DNA of 64,000 nucleotides from RUG14300 sp964561145 (GCA_964561145.1 CAZLNZ010000010.1:1-64000); one strand, 5' to 3'. Positions 8,695 through 16,322 are shown, numbered from the stretch's first letter. Notes: generated by a model not told the origin, from the sequence alone. A program made the numbers and translations.

Positions 8695-8723
8695 ATTGTA
8701 TCATATCTTTTATGAGTTGTAAA
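8695..8723 (-). promoter_or_regulatory. Promoter of the small membrane protein gene
   Basis: On the minus strand: TTTACA (8723-8718), 17 bp, TACAAT (8700-8695), about 30 nt before the ATG at 8664. Confidence 0.65.
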
Positions 8724-8880
8724 TAGACATTAATAAATTTTTATTTGAACTTTTTTTGTTTTTTTGTACCAATAATAATGTGGTATGATTTAATTACAAA
8801 AGAATAAATGACAAAACTGTACTTGTAGAAATGAGATTTGTTTCTAAAGAATCGGAAACCCCACAAGCGAATATACATCA

Positions 8881-9132
8881 ATGTCATACTGAGCGGAAGA
8901 ATGTGGTGCAGCAAATTGAAAAAGTATCAAAATTGCAAAAACAAGAATTGTTACTGAAAATCCAATAATAATCTAAAAGAACACATTCGAATGTCATACT
9001 GAGCGGAAGGAATGTGGTACAATAAATTAATCAGAATCCAAATTACAAAATAAAATGCAGAAAGCCAAGAATTATTACTAAAATCCGACAATAATCTGAA
9101 ATAATATCTTTAAATGTCATACTGAGCGGAAG
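8881..9132. repeat. Degenerate tandem repeat, units of 110 and 123 bp
   Basis: The 19-mer ATGTCATACTGAGCGGAAG occurs exactly at 8881-8899, 8991-9009 and 9114-9132. Between the copies the intervening sequence is also related: AATGTGGT, CAAGAATT, TACT-AAAATCC and ATAATCT-AAA recur in the same order. The second unit has diverged and gained about 13 bp. Non-coding; it looks like an intergenic repeat family or decayed mobile sequence. Confidence 0.8.
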
Positions 9133-9486
9133 GCGAAGCCTGTAGTCGAACCCCGTAGGGGCGACACCATTGTGTCGGTATCTCATCCATATCAAAAGTA
9201 ATGTAATGGTATGAAGAATAGCAGGCAAATATATATTACTCACTAATGACATTATCTCATTGTAGGGCGGGCGGCTCGTCTCCCGCTGCAATCCTCATTT
9301 ACACTACGGTGTGTAGCACCTCCGTCTTTTCGTTTCACTCAAATCCACCTCCCCTTACACAGATGAGGCTTTTTGCGGATTTTAATTCATCCTGCGTAGG
9401 GCTGGGGCAAGGCTTACTCCGCATCCCCTTTCAGTTTTTCACTCTTCACTTAATTTGCATCGGTATCTCATCCTTAACTTAACAGC
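9133..9486. repeat. Non-coding stretch of mixed short repeats and hairpins
   Basis: No convincing gene. It holds a CGACAC/GTGTCG hairpin (9162-9177), two copies of CGGTATCTCATCC (9176-9188 and 9461-9473), and GC-rich tracts such as GTAGGGCGGGCGGC near 9263, unlike the AT-rich surroundings. Together with the preceding tandem repeat it reads as a patchwork of intergenic repeat elements between two genes. Confidence 0.5.
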
Positions 9487-9519
9487 ATTAGTCCCAAGAG
9501 GAGACCTCTTGGGACTAAT
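9487..9519 (-). terminator. Strong hairpin downstream of hsp20
   Basis: A perfect 15-bp stem (9487-9501 with 9505-9519) with a 3-nt loop. It lies 31 bp beyond the hsp20 stop. There is no long T-tract on the minus strand, so it may act as a terminator or as an mRNA 3'-end stabiliser. Confidence 0.6.
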
Positions 9520-9549
9520 ACTGGGTTCTATTTGTCTGGAGAGATAATG

Positions 9550-9963
9550 CTATTCGATTGCAATGCCTTTTCTTTGAGGCTTTTGCTTTTCTTTTTTGGG
9601 AATGGTTAAATAGAGGATACCGTTTTCATACTTTGCACTGATTTCATTTTCATCGATATCGCCTACATAGTAGTTTCTTTGACAGCTTATGCTACGCTCT
9701 TTGCGGATATAGGTTTTCTTTTCGCCTTCTTTTTCCTTTTTTTCTGCACTTACCGACAGATATTCGTTTTCAAAGTCTACCGTAATGTTTTCTTTCTCGT
9801 ATCCGGGGAGTTCTATCTCCAAAACGTAATTGTTCTCATTTTCAGTAATATCTGTTTTCATGGCGTCCAACTTCTCATCGTAGAATAGAGGACGGAAGAA
9901 ATCCATTGCATCGTCTAAAATGTCACCATATGCTGAATTGCCTTTAAAAATAATGTTTTTCAT
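9550..9963 (-). CDS. hsp20: Small heat shock protein, Hsp20/alpha-crystallin family
   Basis: A 137-residue ATP-independent holdase chaperone that binds unfolding proteins. The alpha-crystallin domain covers about residues 35-130, with the ELPGYEKENITVDFEN start strand, YIRKERS in the middle, and the closing A-x-x-x-NGIL-x-x-x-P motif (AKYENGILYLTIP). A short basic tail ends in IAIE, consistent with the I-x-I motif used for oligomer assembly. AAGGAGAT lies upstream of the ATG. The promoter carries a CIRCE element, so it is probably under HrcA repression and induced by heat. Confidence 0.93.
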   Translation of the reverse strand: MKNIIFKGNSAYGDILDDAMDFFRPLFYDEKLDAMKTDITENENNYVLEIELPGYEKENITVDFENEYLSVSAEKKEKEGEKKTYIRKERSISCQRNYYVGDIDENEISAKYENGILYLTIPKKEKQKPQRKGIAIE

Positions 9964-10037
9964 AATCTATATCTCCTTTTTATTTATTGTTTTGGCAACC
10001 CGCCAACCCGTTTGTTAGCAGAATTGCTTTTTATCTG

Positions 10038-10094
10038 TTAGCACTCTCTTGTCCTAACTGCTAATATTATAATTCACAGAATTCCCTTTGTCAA
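10038..10094 (-). promoter_or_regulatory. hsp20 promoter with CIRCE (HrcA) operator
   Basis: On the minus strand: TTGACA (10094-10089), 17 bp, TATAAT (10071-10066). Immediately downstream, at 10064-10038, is a CIRCE-like inverted repeat, read on the plus strand as TTAGCACTC, 9 nt, AACTGCTAA. That is 7 of 9 matches to the consensus right arm and a perfect left arm. HrcA binding here would block transcription start. Confidence 0.85.
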
Positions 10095-10286
10095 TACCTT
10101 TTGAACAAAAAAATATATATTTTTTGAAAAAAGTTCCTTTTGCATACACTTTTTCCGTTTTTGTTTATTATCTATTATGGTAGTATTGTATCCTTTTTCG
10201 TGAATTCCCATACTAGGTTCTACACTTATTTACACTGTTGCATTTACTTTGAGAATTTACACTTTGGAAATTTACTGTATATATAA

Positions 10287-10315
10287 TTGTTCTTTTTTTT
10301 GCTTTATGATATAAT
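10287..10315 (+). promoter_or_regulatory. Promoter of the lipoprotein gene pair
   Basis: TTGTTC (10287-10292), 17 bp, TATAAT (10310-10315), with a TG extended -10. It gives a leader of about 60 nt before the first lipoprotein ATG. AAGGAGGT at 10319-10326 sits 18 nt before an ATG, too far for normal use. Confidence 0.6.
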
Positions 10316-10344
10316 TTTAAGGAGGTATAGACTAAAGGGTTATT

Positions 10345-10389
10345 ATGTCAATTCTTTATAATTATTATGTAAGAGGTGATTTATTATGA
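10345..10389 (+). CDS. Possible 14-codon leader peptide overlapping the lipoprotein start
   Basis: A short open frame (MSILYNYYVRGDLL) ends in TGA that overlaps the ATG of the following lipoprotein gene as ATGA. This arrangement would allow translational coupling. Its own ribosome site (AAGGAGGT) is unusually far, 18 nt. The second lipoprotein gene has the same downstream sequence but no such frame, so it may be chance. Confidence 0.3.
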   Translation: MSILYNYYVRGDLL

Positions 10390-11081
10390 AAAAAATATTA
10401 ACAAACATTTTTGTTTCTTTATTGTTATTTTGCATGGGAGTTACTTTTACTGGTTGTAGCAAGGATGTTAATGATTTTTCAGAAGAAGAGCATATTGAAA
10501 GAATTGGTGAACGTATAAAGGACCGAGATACAAATTGGGGTTATTCCGAAGGGAAATCTTGTGAGGATTTTAAAGTATATCCATTATATGATGCAAACGA
10601 AGAGTTAAAATACTTTCTTGTTGAATTTGAGCCTTATGGATTTGTATTTATTTCTATTCAAGATGAACCCTCAGTTTTTAAATCTTTTTTCTATGCAAAT
10701 AAAAGCATGTATGTAGTCTCGGCGGATTTTTATGGTAGAGAAAACCCATGGGTTCCTTATACAAGAGATAAGAATAGTCCAACGCTTCCTAGTCTAATTG
10801 AGGGATGGGAAACCCAAAGAAAGGGAGATTTGATTCTTGACGAAAATGGTGAAATGATTGTTTATTATAAAAGTCCATTTTTTGTTACCGAAAATACGAA
10901 CGAAAAGAAATATTTATTAGAAACTGATTCTTCTAATGAATTTATATGTGCGGTAAAAAAAGATGGGAGATTTTTAAATTTAATTAGCGGATTATACTTT
11001 GATGATTTGAAAAGCTATAACAGTGAAGAAGAAGCAACAATATTGATTCGCTATATTGCCGATCGTCAATTTGATTTATAA
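10386..11081 (+). CDS. Hypothetical lipoprotein
   Basis: A 231-residue protein with a lipoprotein signal peptide; the lipobox is FTGC with the lipidated Cys near residue 24. The mature part is acidic, aromatic-rich and has no motif I recognise, so the function is unknown. It is first of a two-gene tandem with another lipoprotein that shares its start region, signal type and size class but little sequence after the signal peptide. AGAGGTGAT is the ribosome site. Probably anchored on the outer face of the membrane. Confidence 0.7.
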   Translation: MKKILTNIFVSLLLFCMGVTFTGCSKDVNDFSEEEHIERIGERIKDRDTNWGYSEGKSCEDFKVYPLYDANEELKYFLVEFEPYGFVFISIQDEPSVFKSFFYANKSMYVVSADFYGRENPWVPYTRDKNSPTLPSLIEGWETQRKGDLILDENGEMIVYYKSPFFVTENTNEKKYLLETDSSNEFICAVKKDGRFLNLISGLYFDDLKSYNSEEEATILIRYIADRQFDL

Positions 11082-11087
11082 ATAATA

Positions 11088-11114
11088 ATGTAAGAGGTGA
11101 TTTATTATGAAAAA
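11088..11114 (+). repeat. 27-bp exact copy of the upstream gene's start region
   Basis: The 27 bp from 11088 to 11114, covering the ribosome site, spacer, start codon and first Lys codons, are identical to 10367-10393 before the previous gene. The copy suggests tandem duplication followed by replacement or fast divergence of the coding part. Confidence 0.85.
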
Positions 11115-11673
11115 GAGAAGAGCATATTTGAGTTTGGCGGTGATAAGCATTATGGTAATTATGGGTTTTGGTTTTCTCAATGGATGTGATGAAAATAATA
11201 AAGGATATGAATTATTGGATAAAAATGAATGTCACAAAGCATTCGTATTATCGGATGTTTATTATGAGAATTATGCCAAAAGTAAAATAGCATTTGATAC
11301 CGTTATGATTGATTTTACCGAATCGGATGGGGGGTATACCGATGATTATGGTGGATGTTTTATTGATTGTAATGGAATTTATATTGTTTGTGTTGCTGGT
11401 TCGTGCAAACTGGTAAATTCGGATTATTTGATATTCAAAGAAGTTGACCATCCATTTAAATTATTAAATAGTATCTACAAAGACTTAATAAAACACATGA
11501 ATAATTATACTATTTGGGATGTTGAAATTTGTGAGGTTTGCAATAAAATAAAAATCTGTATGGAAAGCGAAAGTCAAATTGATAGAATTATTAAGCAGTT
11601 GAAGAATGATGGGTTGTTCAAAAAAAACACTTTATTGTTTTATGTAAATAATAATTTGAATATCCCTAATTAA
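11107..11673 (+). CDS. Hypothetical lipoprotein, second of tandem pair
   Basis: A 188-residue protein with a basic N-terminus (MKKRRA), a hydrophobic stretch and the lipobox LNGC near residue 27. The mature domain contains six or so cysteines (GGCFIDC, CVAGSC, CEVCNKIKIC), uncommon for a secreted lipoprotein of this size and suggesting disulfides or metal binding. No family recognised. It starts 25 bp after the previous lipoprotein with a duplicated ribosome site and is co-transcribed with it. Confidence 0.68.
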   Translation: MKKRRAYLSLAVISIMVIMGFGFLNGCDENNKGYELLDKNECHKAFVLSDVYYENYAKSKIAFDTVMIDFTESDGGYTDDYGGCFIDCNGIYIVCVAGSCKLVNSDYLIFKEVDHPFKLLNSIYKDLIKHMNNYTIWDVEICEVCNKIKICMESESQIDRIIKQLKNDGLFKKNTLLFYVNNNLNIPN

Positions 11674-11728
11674 TTCTAGTATTAAAACACAAGGTTCAAT
11701 TATTAACAATAAAAGGAGATTTGGAATA

Positions 11729-11761
11729 ATGAAAAAGAAATGTGTATCAATAACATTTTGA
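11729..11761 (+). pseudogene. Remnant start of a third lipoprotein-like gene
   Basis: AAAGGAGATTTGGAATA precedes an ATG that opens MKKKCVSITF and stops after 10 residues. In a shifted frame a hydrophobic stretch (ILKCRFISLISFNVF) follows, as if a signal peptide had been broken by a frameshift. It looks like the decayed third member of the tandem lipoproteins. No gene is seen from here to the intron remnant. Confidence 0.35.
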
Positions 11762-11875
11762 AATGTCGATTTATTTCACTAATTAGTTTTAATGTTTTTT
11801 AATGACTTCGTATTTGTAATAAAGCATGTGGTTTTTGAAACCCAGAAAAGTTTAGATATAAAATTGAATTTGAGA

Positions 11876-11910
11876 ATGAGTTCTGTACTGTACAGAGCTC
11901 ATTTCTTTTA
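11876..11910 (+). terminator. Intrinsic terminator directly before the intron fragment
   Basis: ATGAGTTCTGTAC (11876-11888) pairs with GTACAGAGCTCAT (11890-11902), one G-T wobble, followed by TTCTTTTA. The intron 5' end begins 2 nt later. Confidence 0.7.
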
Positions 11911-11911
11911 G

Positions 11912-12155
11912 GTGTGCACGGCGGCATGTGTTTTAACTTGGCGGTGAAAGTCCGATACAGGCTTGGCAGTAGGAACTGTTAGCCAAGGGTACTGGTGTTT
12001 ACCGTGAGGTGGAGCCTGGTGGATGCTTAAGGCAAAGCCGCGGTCTGACGAACAGAAACTGCATATAAGGCAAACTTGAAACGGACGAGTTTCCAAGACA
12101 AAACAAAGTCCAATACTGCCCGAATTTCAAGGTGTAAATGCATAATAGAACTCCT
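11912..12155 (+). mobile_element. Truncated group II intron, 5' domain I only
   Basis: The sequence starts with GTGTG (the GUGYG-type 5' splice boundary) and continues with blocks typical of bacterial group II intron domain I: CTTGGCGGTGAAAGTCC, GTAGGAACTGTTAGCCAAG, TCTGACGAACAGAAACTGC, ATAAGGC, ACAAAACAAAGTCC and ACTGCCCGAA. No intron-encoded reverse transcriptase and no domain V hairpin follow; the next gene begins at 12284 on the other strand. It is a dead 5' fragment. The 3' limit is approximate. The identification is from remembered family sequence and could be confirmed by a covariance search. Confidence 0.72.
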
Positions 12156-12215
12156 TGAATAAGATTATTCTAGCATTAAATGTAAAATGTTTAAAACTTT
12201 TAGTTTCGTTGAGCC

Positions 12216-12267
12216 AAAAAAAGAGGGGATGTTCATCCAATGGTTTTTTGAACGTCCCCTCTTTTTA
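12216..12267 (-). terminator. Strong bidirectional terminator downstream of greA
   Basis: AAAAAGAGGGGATGTTCA pairs with TGAACGTCCCCTCTTTTT (one wobble) around a short loop. On the minus strand it ends with a T-run. It terminates greA, which ends at 12284. Confidence 0.85.
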
Positions 12268-12283
12268 GGGTTAATTATTTTCG

Positions 12284-12757
12284 TTATTTACCTATTTTGA
12301 GGATCTTGTATCCAAATACTCCTGCGGGAGCATTTACTTCGATTCTCTCACCGACTTTTCTTCCGAATAGTGCTTCGCCTAACTTCGATTTAATACTGAT
12401 TTTTCTTGCACTTAAGTCTGCTTCTGCGGTATTTACGATGAAATATACACACTCCTCGTCCATATCCTCGTCATAAACGGTAACTTGAGAGCCAAGACCG
12501 ATAACATCGTTTGAAAGCTCGCTGTCATCCATTATTTCGCAACTATCCAAAAGAACGTTCAACTCGTGAATACGATCATCGATACTTCTTTGCTCTTCCT
12601 TTGCAGCCTTATACTCGGCATTTTCGCTCAAGTCGCCTTGTTCTCTGGCAACAGAGATAGCTTGAACTATTTGAGGACGTTTAACCTTAATAAGCTCGTC
12701 CAATTCGTTATTTATTTTATTCCAACCATCTCTTGTGATTTTTTGTTTTTCACTCAT
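12284..12757 (-). CDS. greA: Transcription elongation factor GreA
   Basis: Rescues backtracked RNA polymerase by stimulating cleavage of the nascent RNA 3' end. The 157-residue length is standard. The N-terminal coiled coil covers about residues 1-75 (TRDGWNKINNELDEL, REQGDLSENAEYKAAKEEQ, with the acidic D/E pair at the tip), and the C-terminal FKBP-like domain ends with GEAL-x-GRKVGERIEV. AGGAGG lies before the ATG. It is 35 bp downstream of the SIS gene and shares its promoter and the strong terminator. Confidence 0.95.
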   Translation of the reverse strand: MSEKQKITRDGWNKINNELDELIKVKRPQIVQAISVAREQGDLSENAEYKAAKEEQRSIDDRIHELNVLLDSCEIMDDSELSNDVIGLGSQVTVYDEDMDEECVYFIVNTAEADLSARKISIKSKLGEALFGRKVGERIEVNAPAGVFGYKILKIGK

Positions 12758-12792
12758 TTATTTGCCTCCTATCCGTCTATATAGCGACGTAT

Positions 12793-13824
12793 TTATTTAG
12801 TTATGATAACCTTTTCAAGGTTTCTTGGATTATCCGGGTCAACGCCCGTTTCCACTGCAAGATACATTGCGAGAAGGTGAGATGCTAGGCTGTAGGTGAA
12901 GGTTGATGTTAAGTAATCGGAAACCGGCATTTGTACCGATTCGGTTGCATAGTTTAAGACTTCTCTTGTATCACTCAGCACATAAAGGTTTGCACCTAGT
13001 AGATTAGCTCTTCCCGATATGTCCAAATAGTTTTCTGCACATTCTCCGTGTGGTGCTAAAAGAATGACGTTTACACCCTCCTCGAGAAGGGCAAAGGGAC
13101 CATGCATAAAGTCGGTTATCGAGAAGAATTGACTGAAGTTATAGCAAACTTGATTAAGTTTTAAGGCAAGTTCTTTACCGACACCTTGCATTGAACCACG
13201 ACTGAGCACTATGAAATTGCGTTTATCCTTTAATGCACAGGCAAGTCTTCTTATCGATGGAACTAATTCGATGATTTCCGAAACTTTATCGGGAACCTGT
13301 TCGATTTCTCTCATATAGCTGTCGTTTTTTGATAAGGCACTTGCCAGCATATATAAAACCGTCAATTCTGCCGCAAAGGTTTTTGTTGCAGCTAGAGCAA
13401 CTTCTTCGCCGGCATTCAAGTAAAGGTGATACTTGGCTTTTTTTGCAAGGGGTGAATTTTCGTCGTTAGTCACGGCAACCGTTAGTGCGTTGTGTTTTTT
13501 TGCATCATCCAAAACGGCAAGCGTATCGATACTTTTACCGCTCTGTGAGATAGCAATTACAAGATGATGGGAGTAGTCGACTTGGGCACCGTACATTGTG
13601 GTAACCGAGGGATGTGCGTTTCCGACGGGGATGCCGCAAATGATCTCTGTGATATACTTAAAGCATAGTCCGGCATTATCGCTAGATCCACGGCCTATAA
13701 TAGTGATCGTGTGCAACTCCTTTTTCTCAAAGTCACGGGCTATTTTATAGACAATATCTTTGTTTTTGTCAAATGCTTTGCGAATCACCGAGGGTTCGCT
13801 AAAAAGCTCTTGTTGCATTATCAT
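12793..13824 (-). CDS. Double SIS-domain sugar-phosphate isomerase/deaminase (AgaS/NagB-II/GlmS-isomerase-like)
   Basis: A 343-residue protein with two SIS domains (about residues 35-170 and 190-330), like the isomerase half of GlmS but without the glutaminase. Motifs: GRGSSDNAG for phosphosugar binding, SQSGKSIDT, and EVALAATKTFAAEL, the counterpart of the GlmS E-V-A-V-A-S-T-K-x-F loop. Proteins of this type deaminate or isomerise amino sugar phosphates such as glucosamine 6-phosphate, so amino-sugar use is the likely role. The start is set by AAGGAGAG 8 nt upstream. It is first gene of the greA operon. Confidence 0.82.
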   Translation of the reverse strand: MIMQQELFSEPSVIRKAFDKNKDIVYKIARDFEKKELHTITIIGRGSSDNAGLCFKYITEIICGIPVGNAHPSVTTMYGAQVDYSHHLVIAISQSGKSIDTLAVLDDAKKHNALTVAVTNDENSPLAKKAKYHLYLNAGEEVALAATKTFAAELTVLYMLASALSKNDSYMREIEQVPDKVSEIIELVPSIRRLACALKDKRNFIVLSRGSMQGVGKELALKLNQVCYNFSQFFSITDFMHGPFALLEEGVNVILLAPHGECAENYLDISGRANLLGANLYVLSDTREVLNYATESVQMPVSDYLTSTFTYSLASHLLAMYLAVETGVDPDNPRNLEKVIITK

Positions 13825-13872
13825 AAAAAGCTCTCCTTAAAAATGTATGCTTACGCACATTTACATATACAA

Positions 13873-13901
13873 ATTATAAAACTAAAAGGATAAAAAGTAA
13901 A
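13873..13901 (-). promoter_or_regulatory. Promoter of the SIS-greA operon
   Basis: Minus strand TTTACT (13901-13896), 17 bp, TATAAT (13878-13873), about 45 nt before the ATG at 13824. Confidence 0.65.
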
Positions 13902-13962
13902 ACAATTTGATTTAACTTAGAATACAGAAAAAATAAAAAAGTGTTAATTTGGCAATATTTTC

Positions 13963-14670
13963 CTACCAAATATGCACAATCTGCCCGCTTGTAATACCGC
14001 TTTTGAGTATTATGTTACAAATAAGCTCTGCGGTTTCCTTTGCACTTCTTCTGGTAACTTCGGGGTTGTCATTGAGAAAGTCAGTGATGTCCTCTTCGGT
14101 AAGTTCTTGGTTCATTTCTGTATTTGCATAACCCACACTTATTGCGGCAATAGTTACCCTCGGTGCATATTCCTTTGCAGCGGCTTTGGTGAACCCCTCA
14201 AGACCTGCTTTTGATGCAGAATACACGCTTTCGCAGCTTGCTCCCTTGCTTCCCCATATAGAACTAATGTTGATTATTGTTCCTTTGTCTGAATACATTT
14301 TGTCGAGCACTTCTCTTGAGGTTAAAAATACGCCTGTTAGGTTGGTTGTCATAACTGTATTCCATTCGGATAAACTTAAATCGTGAATAGGTTTTATAAT
14401 GTCAATCCCCGCATTGTTGACTAATAGGTCTATTTTGGGAAAACATGAATAGATATAATCAAAAGCAGTCTTGACCTCGTTTTCCTTCGAAACGTCAAGC
14501 TTTACGGTTATTGCAAGTCTACCTTTTTCCATTACTTTTTTTGCGATAGATTCTGCTTTTTCACGATTTTGATTATAACAAACGGCAACATTGAAGCCTT
14601 GCTCGGAAAGCTTTATTGCAAGTTCGGCACCTATTCCTCTCGATGCACCTGTCACGACAGCATATTTCAT
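13963..14670 (-). CDS. Short-chain dehydrogenase/reductase (FabG-like)
   Basis: A 235-residue NAD(P)-dependent oxidoreductase of the classical SDR type. The cofactor motif TGASRGIG is at residues 7-14, NNAG at 85-88, and the catalytic Ser (NISS, 134-137), Tyr150 and Lys154 (YSASK) are all present. It is closest in layout to 3-oxoacyl-ACP reductases, but no other fatty acid genes adjoin, so the substrate is open. The start has no Shine-Dalgarno; a promoter ends 6 nt before it, predicting a leaderless mRNA. Confidence 0.85.
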   Translation of the reverse strand: MKYAVVTGASRGIGAELAIKLSEQGFNVAVCYNQNREKAESIAKKVMEKGRLAITVKLDVSKENEVKTAFDYIYSCFPKIDLLVNNAGIDIIKPIHDLSLSEWNTVMTTNLTGVFLTSREVLDKMYSDKGTIINISSIWGSKGASCESVYSASKAGLEGFTKAAAKEYAPRVTIAAISVGYANTEMNQELTEEDITDFLNDNPEVTRRSAKETAELICNIILKSGITSGQIVHIW

Positions 14671-14676
14671 ACGAGT

Positions 14677-14705
14677 ATTATAAGCGAGCTACTTCCATTT
14701 CGCAA
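14677..14705 (-). promoter_or_regulatory. Promoter of the SDR gene, predicts leaderless mRNA
   Basis: Minus strand TTGCGA (14705-14700), 17 bp, TATAAT (14682-14677), then exactly 6 nt to the ATG at 14670. Same geometry as the citG-like gene. Confidence 0.65.
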
Positions 14706-14767
14706 GTAAAAAGTCTTATAATAAGATAAAGTTTCTGATAAAAAACAAAAATACTTTTTATACGGTC

Positions 14768-14796
14768 TTTACTGTAGGATTTAAAAATGATAAAAT
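14768..14796 (+). promoter_or_regulatory. Promoter of folD-nudix
   Basis: TTTACT (14768-14773), 17 bp, TAAAAT (14791-14796), with TG extended -10; the folD start is about 30 nt downstream. Confidence 0.6.
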
Positions 14797-14826
14797 AAGA
14801 TGTAGCCTAAGAATTTAGGAGGACTT

Positions 14827-15675
14827 ATGAATATTGACGGCAAAGCTATCTCTGCCAAGGTTAGAGAAGAAGTTAAGTGTGAAGTGAGAGAAATCCTTGA
14901 AATGTACAATGTGACGTTATCTCTTGCTGTTATTCTTGTTGGTGAAAATCCGGCAAGTGAAGTTTATGTTCGTAATAAAATCAAGGCATGCGAAGCTGTC
15001 GGAATAAAAAGCATATTGATTAGATTGCCGACAGATGTCGGAGAGGAGGAACTTGTTAATAATATTCGAAGACTTAACGAAGAAAAAAGCGTTAACGGAA
15101 TTTTGTTGCAGTTGCCCCTTCCTAAGGGCTATGATGAGTCTAGAATAATTAATGAAATTTCTCCCCTTAAAGATGTTGACGGATTAACCTTTGTGTCGCA
15201 AGGAAAGCTCTTCGGCGGAATAGAGGGAATAACCCCATGTACCCCGAGCGGAGTTATTCGTATTCTCGATGAGTATGGTATTCAAATTAAAGGGAAAAAT
15301 GCGGTTATTATAGGCAGATCGCTGCTTGCAGGAAAGCCTATGGCGGCACTTTTACTGGAGCGAGATGCAACGGTAACTATTTGTCATAGCAAAACGATTG
15401 ACTTAATTGAGCATACTTTACGTGCGGATATAGTAGTTGTTTGCGTTGGAAAAAGTGAATTTTTGACGGGAGATATGGTCAAGGAGGGTGCGGTTGTAAT
15501 AGACATCGGAATCAATAGAACCGAGTTTGGATTAAAAGGAGACGCCGATTATAATTCCTTGAAGGATAAGACTTCCTTTATCACGCCTGTGCCCGGTGGT
15601 GTCGGTCCGATGACTGTTGCCATGCTTCTTAAGAATACTGTGAAGGCATTTATGCTTCAAAGAGGTATAAAATGA
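14827..15675 (+). CDS. folD: Bifunctional methylenetetrahydrofolate dehydrogenase/cyclohydrolase FolD
   Basis: Interconverts 5,10-methylene-THF, methenyl-THF and 10-formyl-THF for one-carbon supply to purines and formyl-Met. The 282-residue length is standard. Visible family motifs are YVRNKIKACEAVGI with the catalytic Tyr/Lys pair, ILLQLPLPKGYD, DVDGLTFVSQGKLF, the nucleotide-binding loop GRSLLAGKP, and the C-terminal TPVPGGVGPMTVAMLL. AGGAGG precedes the ATG. The stop overlaps the start of the Nudix gene as ATGA, so the two are translationally coupled. Confidence 0.96.
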   Translation: MNIDGKAISAKVREEVKCEVREILEMYNVTLSLAVILVGENPASEVYVRNKIKACEAVGIKSILIRLPTDVGEEELVNNIRRLNEEKSVNGILLQLPLPKGYDESRIINEISPLKDVDGLTFVSQGKLFGGIEGITPCTPSGVIRILDEYGIQIKGKNAVIIGRSLLAGKPMAALLLERDATVTICHSKTIDLIEHTLRADIVVVCVGKSEFLTGDMVKEGAVVIDIGINRTEFGLKGDADYNSLKDKTSFITPVPGGVGPMTVAMLLKNTVKAFMLQRGIK

Positions 15676-16217
15676 AATTAGAAGAAAAGACGATAAAAGA
15701 GAACAAGCTTTACGAGGGTGAAATCCTTTCGTTATATTGTGATGAGGTGGCTCTCCCTAACGGACATAACTCTAAAAGGGAATATGTTTCTCATAACGGT
15801 GGTGCTGCAATACTTCCTATTGACGAAGAAGGGAATGTTTATTTAGTCAGGCAGTTTAGGTACGCCTATAGGGAAGATGTATTGGAAATCCCTGCCGGTA
15901 AAATTGAAAAAGGGGAGGATCCCAAATTGTGTGCTATAAGGGAGTTGTCGGAAGAAACCGGCTGGATCGCCGATGATGTTCGGCTTTTGTCCTGCCTTTA
16001 TCCCTCTCCCGGCTATACAAATGAACATTTGTACGTATATTTGGCAAAAGTAAAAACGCTCGGTCAGTCGCATTTTGATGAAAATGAGATACTGGAAATG
16101 GAAAAATACTCTCTTGAAGATGCATACTCGATGGTCGTTTCCGGTGTGATAAATGACTCTAAGTCGATTTGCGCTATTTCCATGGCAATGATAGAAAAAC
16201 TGAAAGGTGTTCTGTAA
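15672..16217 (+). CDS. Nudix hydrolase, probable ADP-ribose pyrophosphatase
   Basis: A 181-residue NudF-like enzyme that probably cleaves ADP-ribose to AMP and ribose 5-phosphate. The Nudix box lies at about residues 76-98 (G-x5-E-x7-REL-x-EETG-W) and is complete. The N-terminal strand region and the VRQFRYAYRE motif before it match the ADP-ribose pyrophosphatase group. It overlaps folD by 4 bp. The pairing with folD may reflect only shared housekeeping expression. Confidence 0.9.
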   Translation: MKLEEKTIKENKLYEGEILSLYCDEVALPNGHNSKREYVSHNGGAAILPIDEEGNVYLVRQFRYAYREDVLEIPAGKIEKGEDPKLCAIRELSEETGWIADDVRLLSCLYPSPGYTNEHLYVYLAKVKTLGQSHFDENEILEMEKYSLEDAYSMVVSGVINDSKSICAISMAMIEKLKGVL

Positions 16218-16294
16218 CAGCGTTCTCTAATACTCGTTTTTATCGGGATATGGGTACTATGTGTAGTTAACTTGGTTTTTTGAACTATTCGCCA

Positions 16295-16322
16295 TTGACT
16301 TTTGCAGGGACGATGCTATAAA
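16295..16322 (+). promoter_or_regulatory. Promoter of esterase-DUF4349 pair
   Basis: TTGACT (16295-16300), 16 bp, TATAAA (16317-16322), with TG extended -10. Confidence 0.6.

Noticed and set aside
8881..9132. Tandem repeat as a CRISPR array
   Set aside because: Units are 110-123 bp with diverged copies and related intervening sequence, not short exact repeats with unique spacers, and no cas gene is near.
10319..10344. AAGGAGGT as ribosome site of a gene before the lipoproteins
   Set aside because: The next ATG is 18 nt away and opens only 14 codons; reported only as a low-confidence leader peptide.
11912..12155. Intron fragment as a cobalamin or other riboswitch
   Set aside because: The order of motifs matches group II intron domain I and starts at a GTGTG boundary, and no downstream gene on that strand could be controlled.
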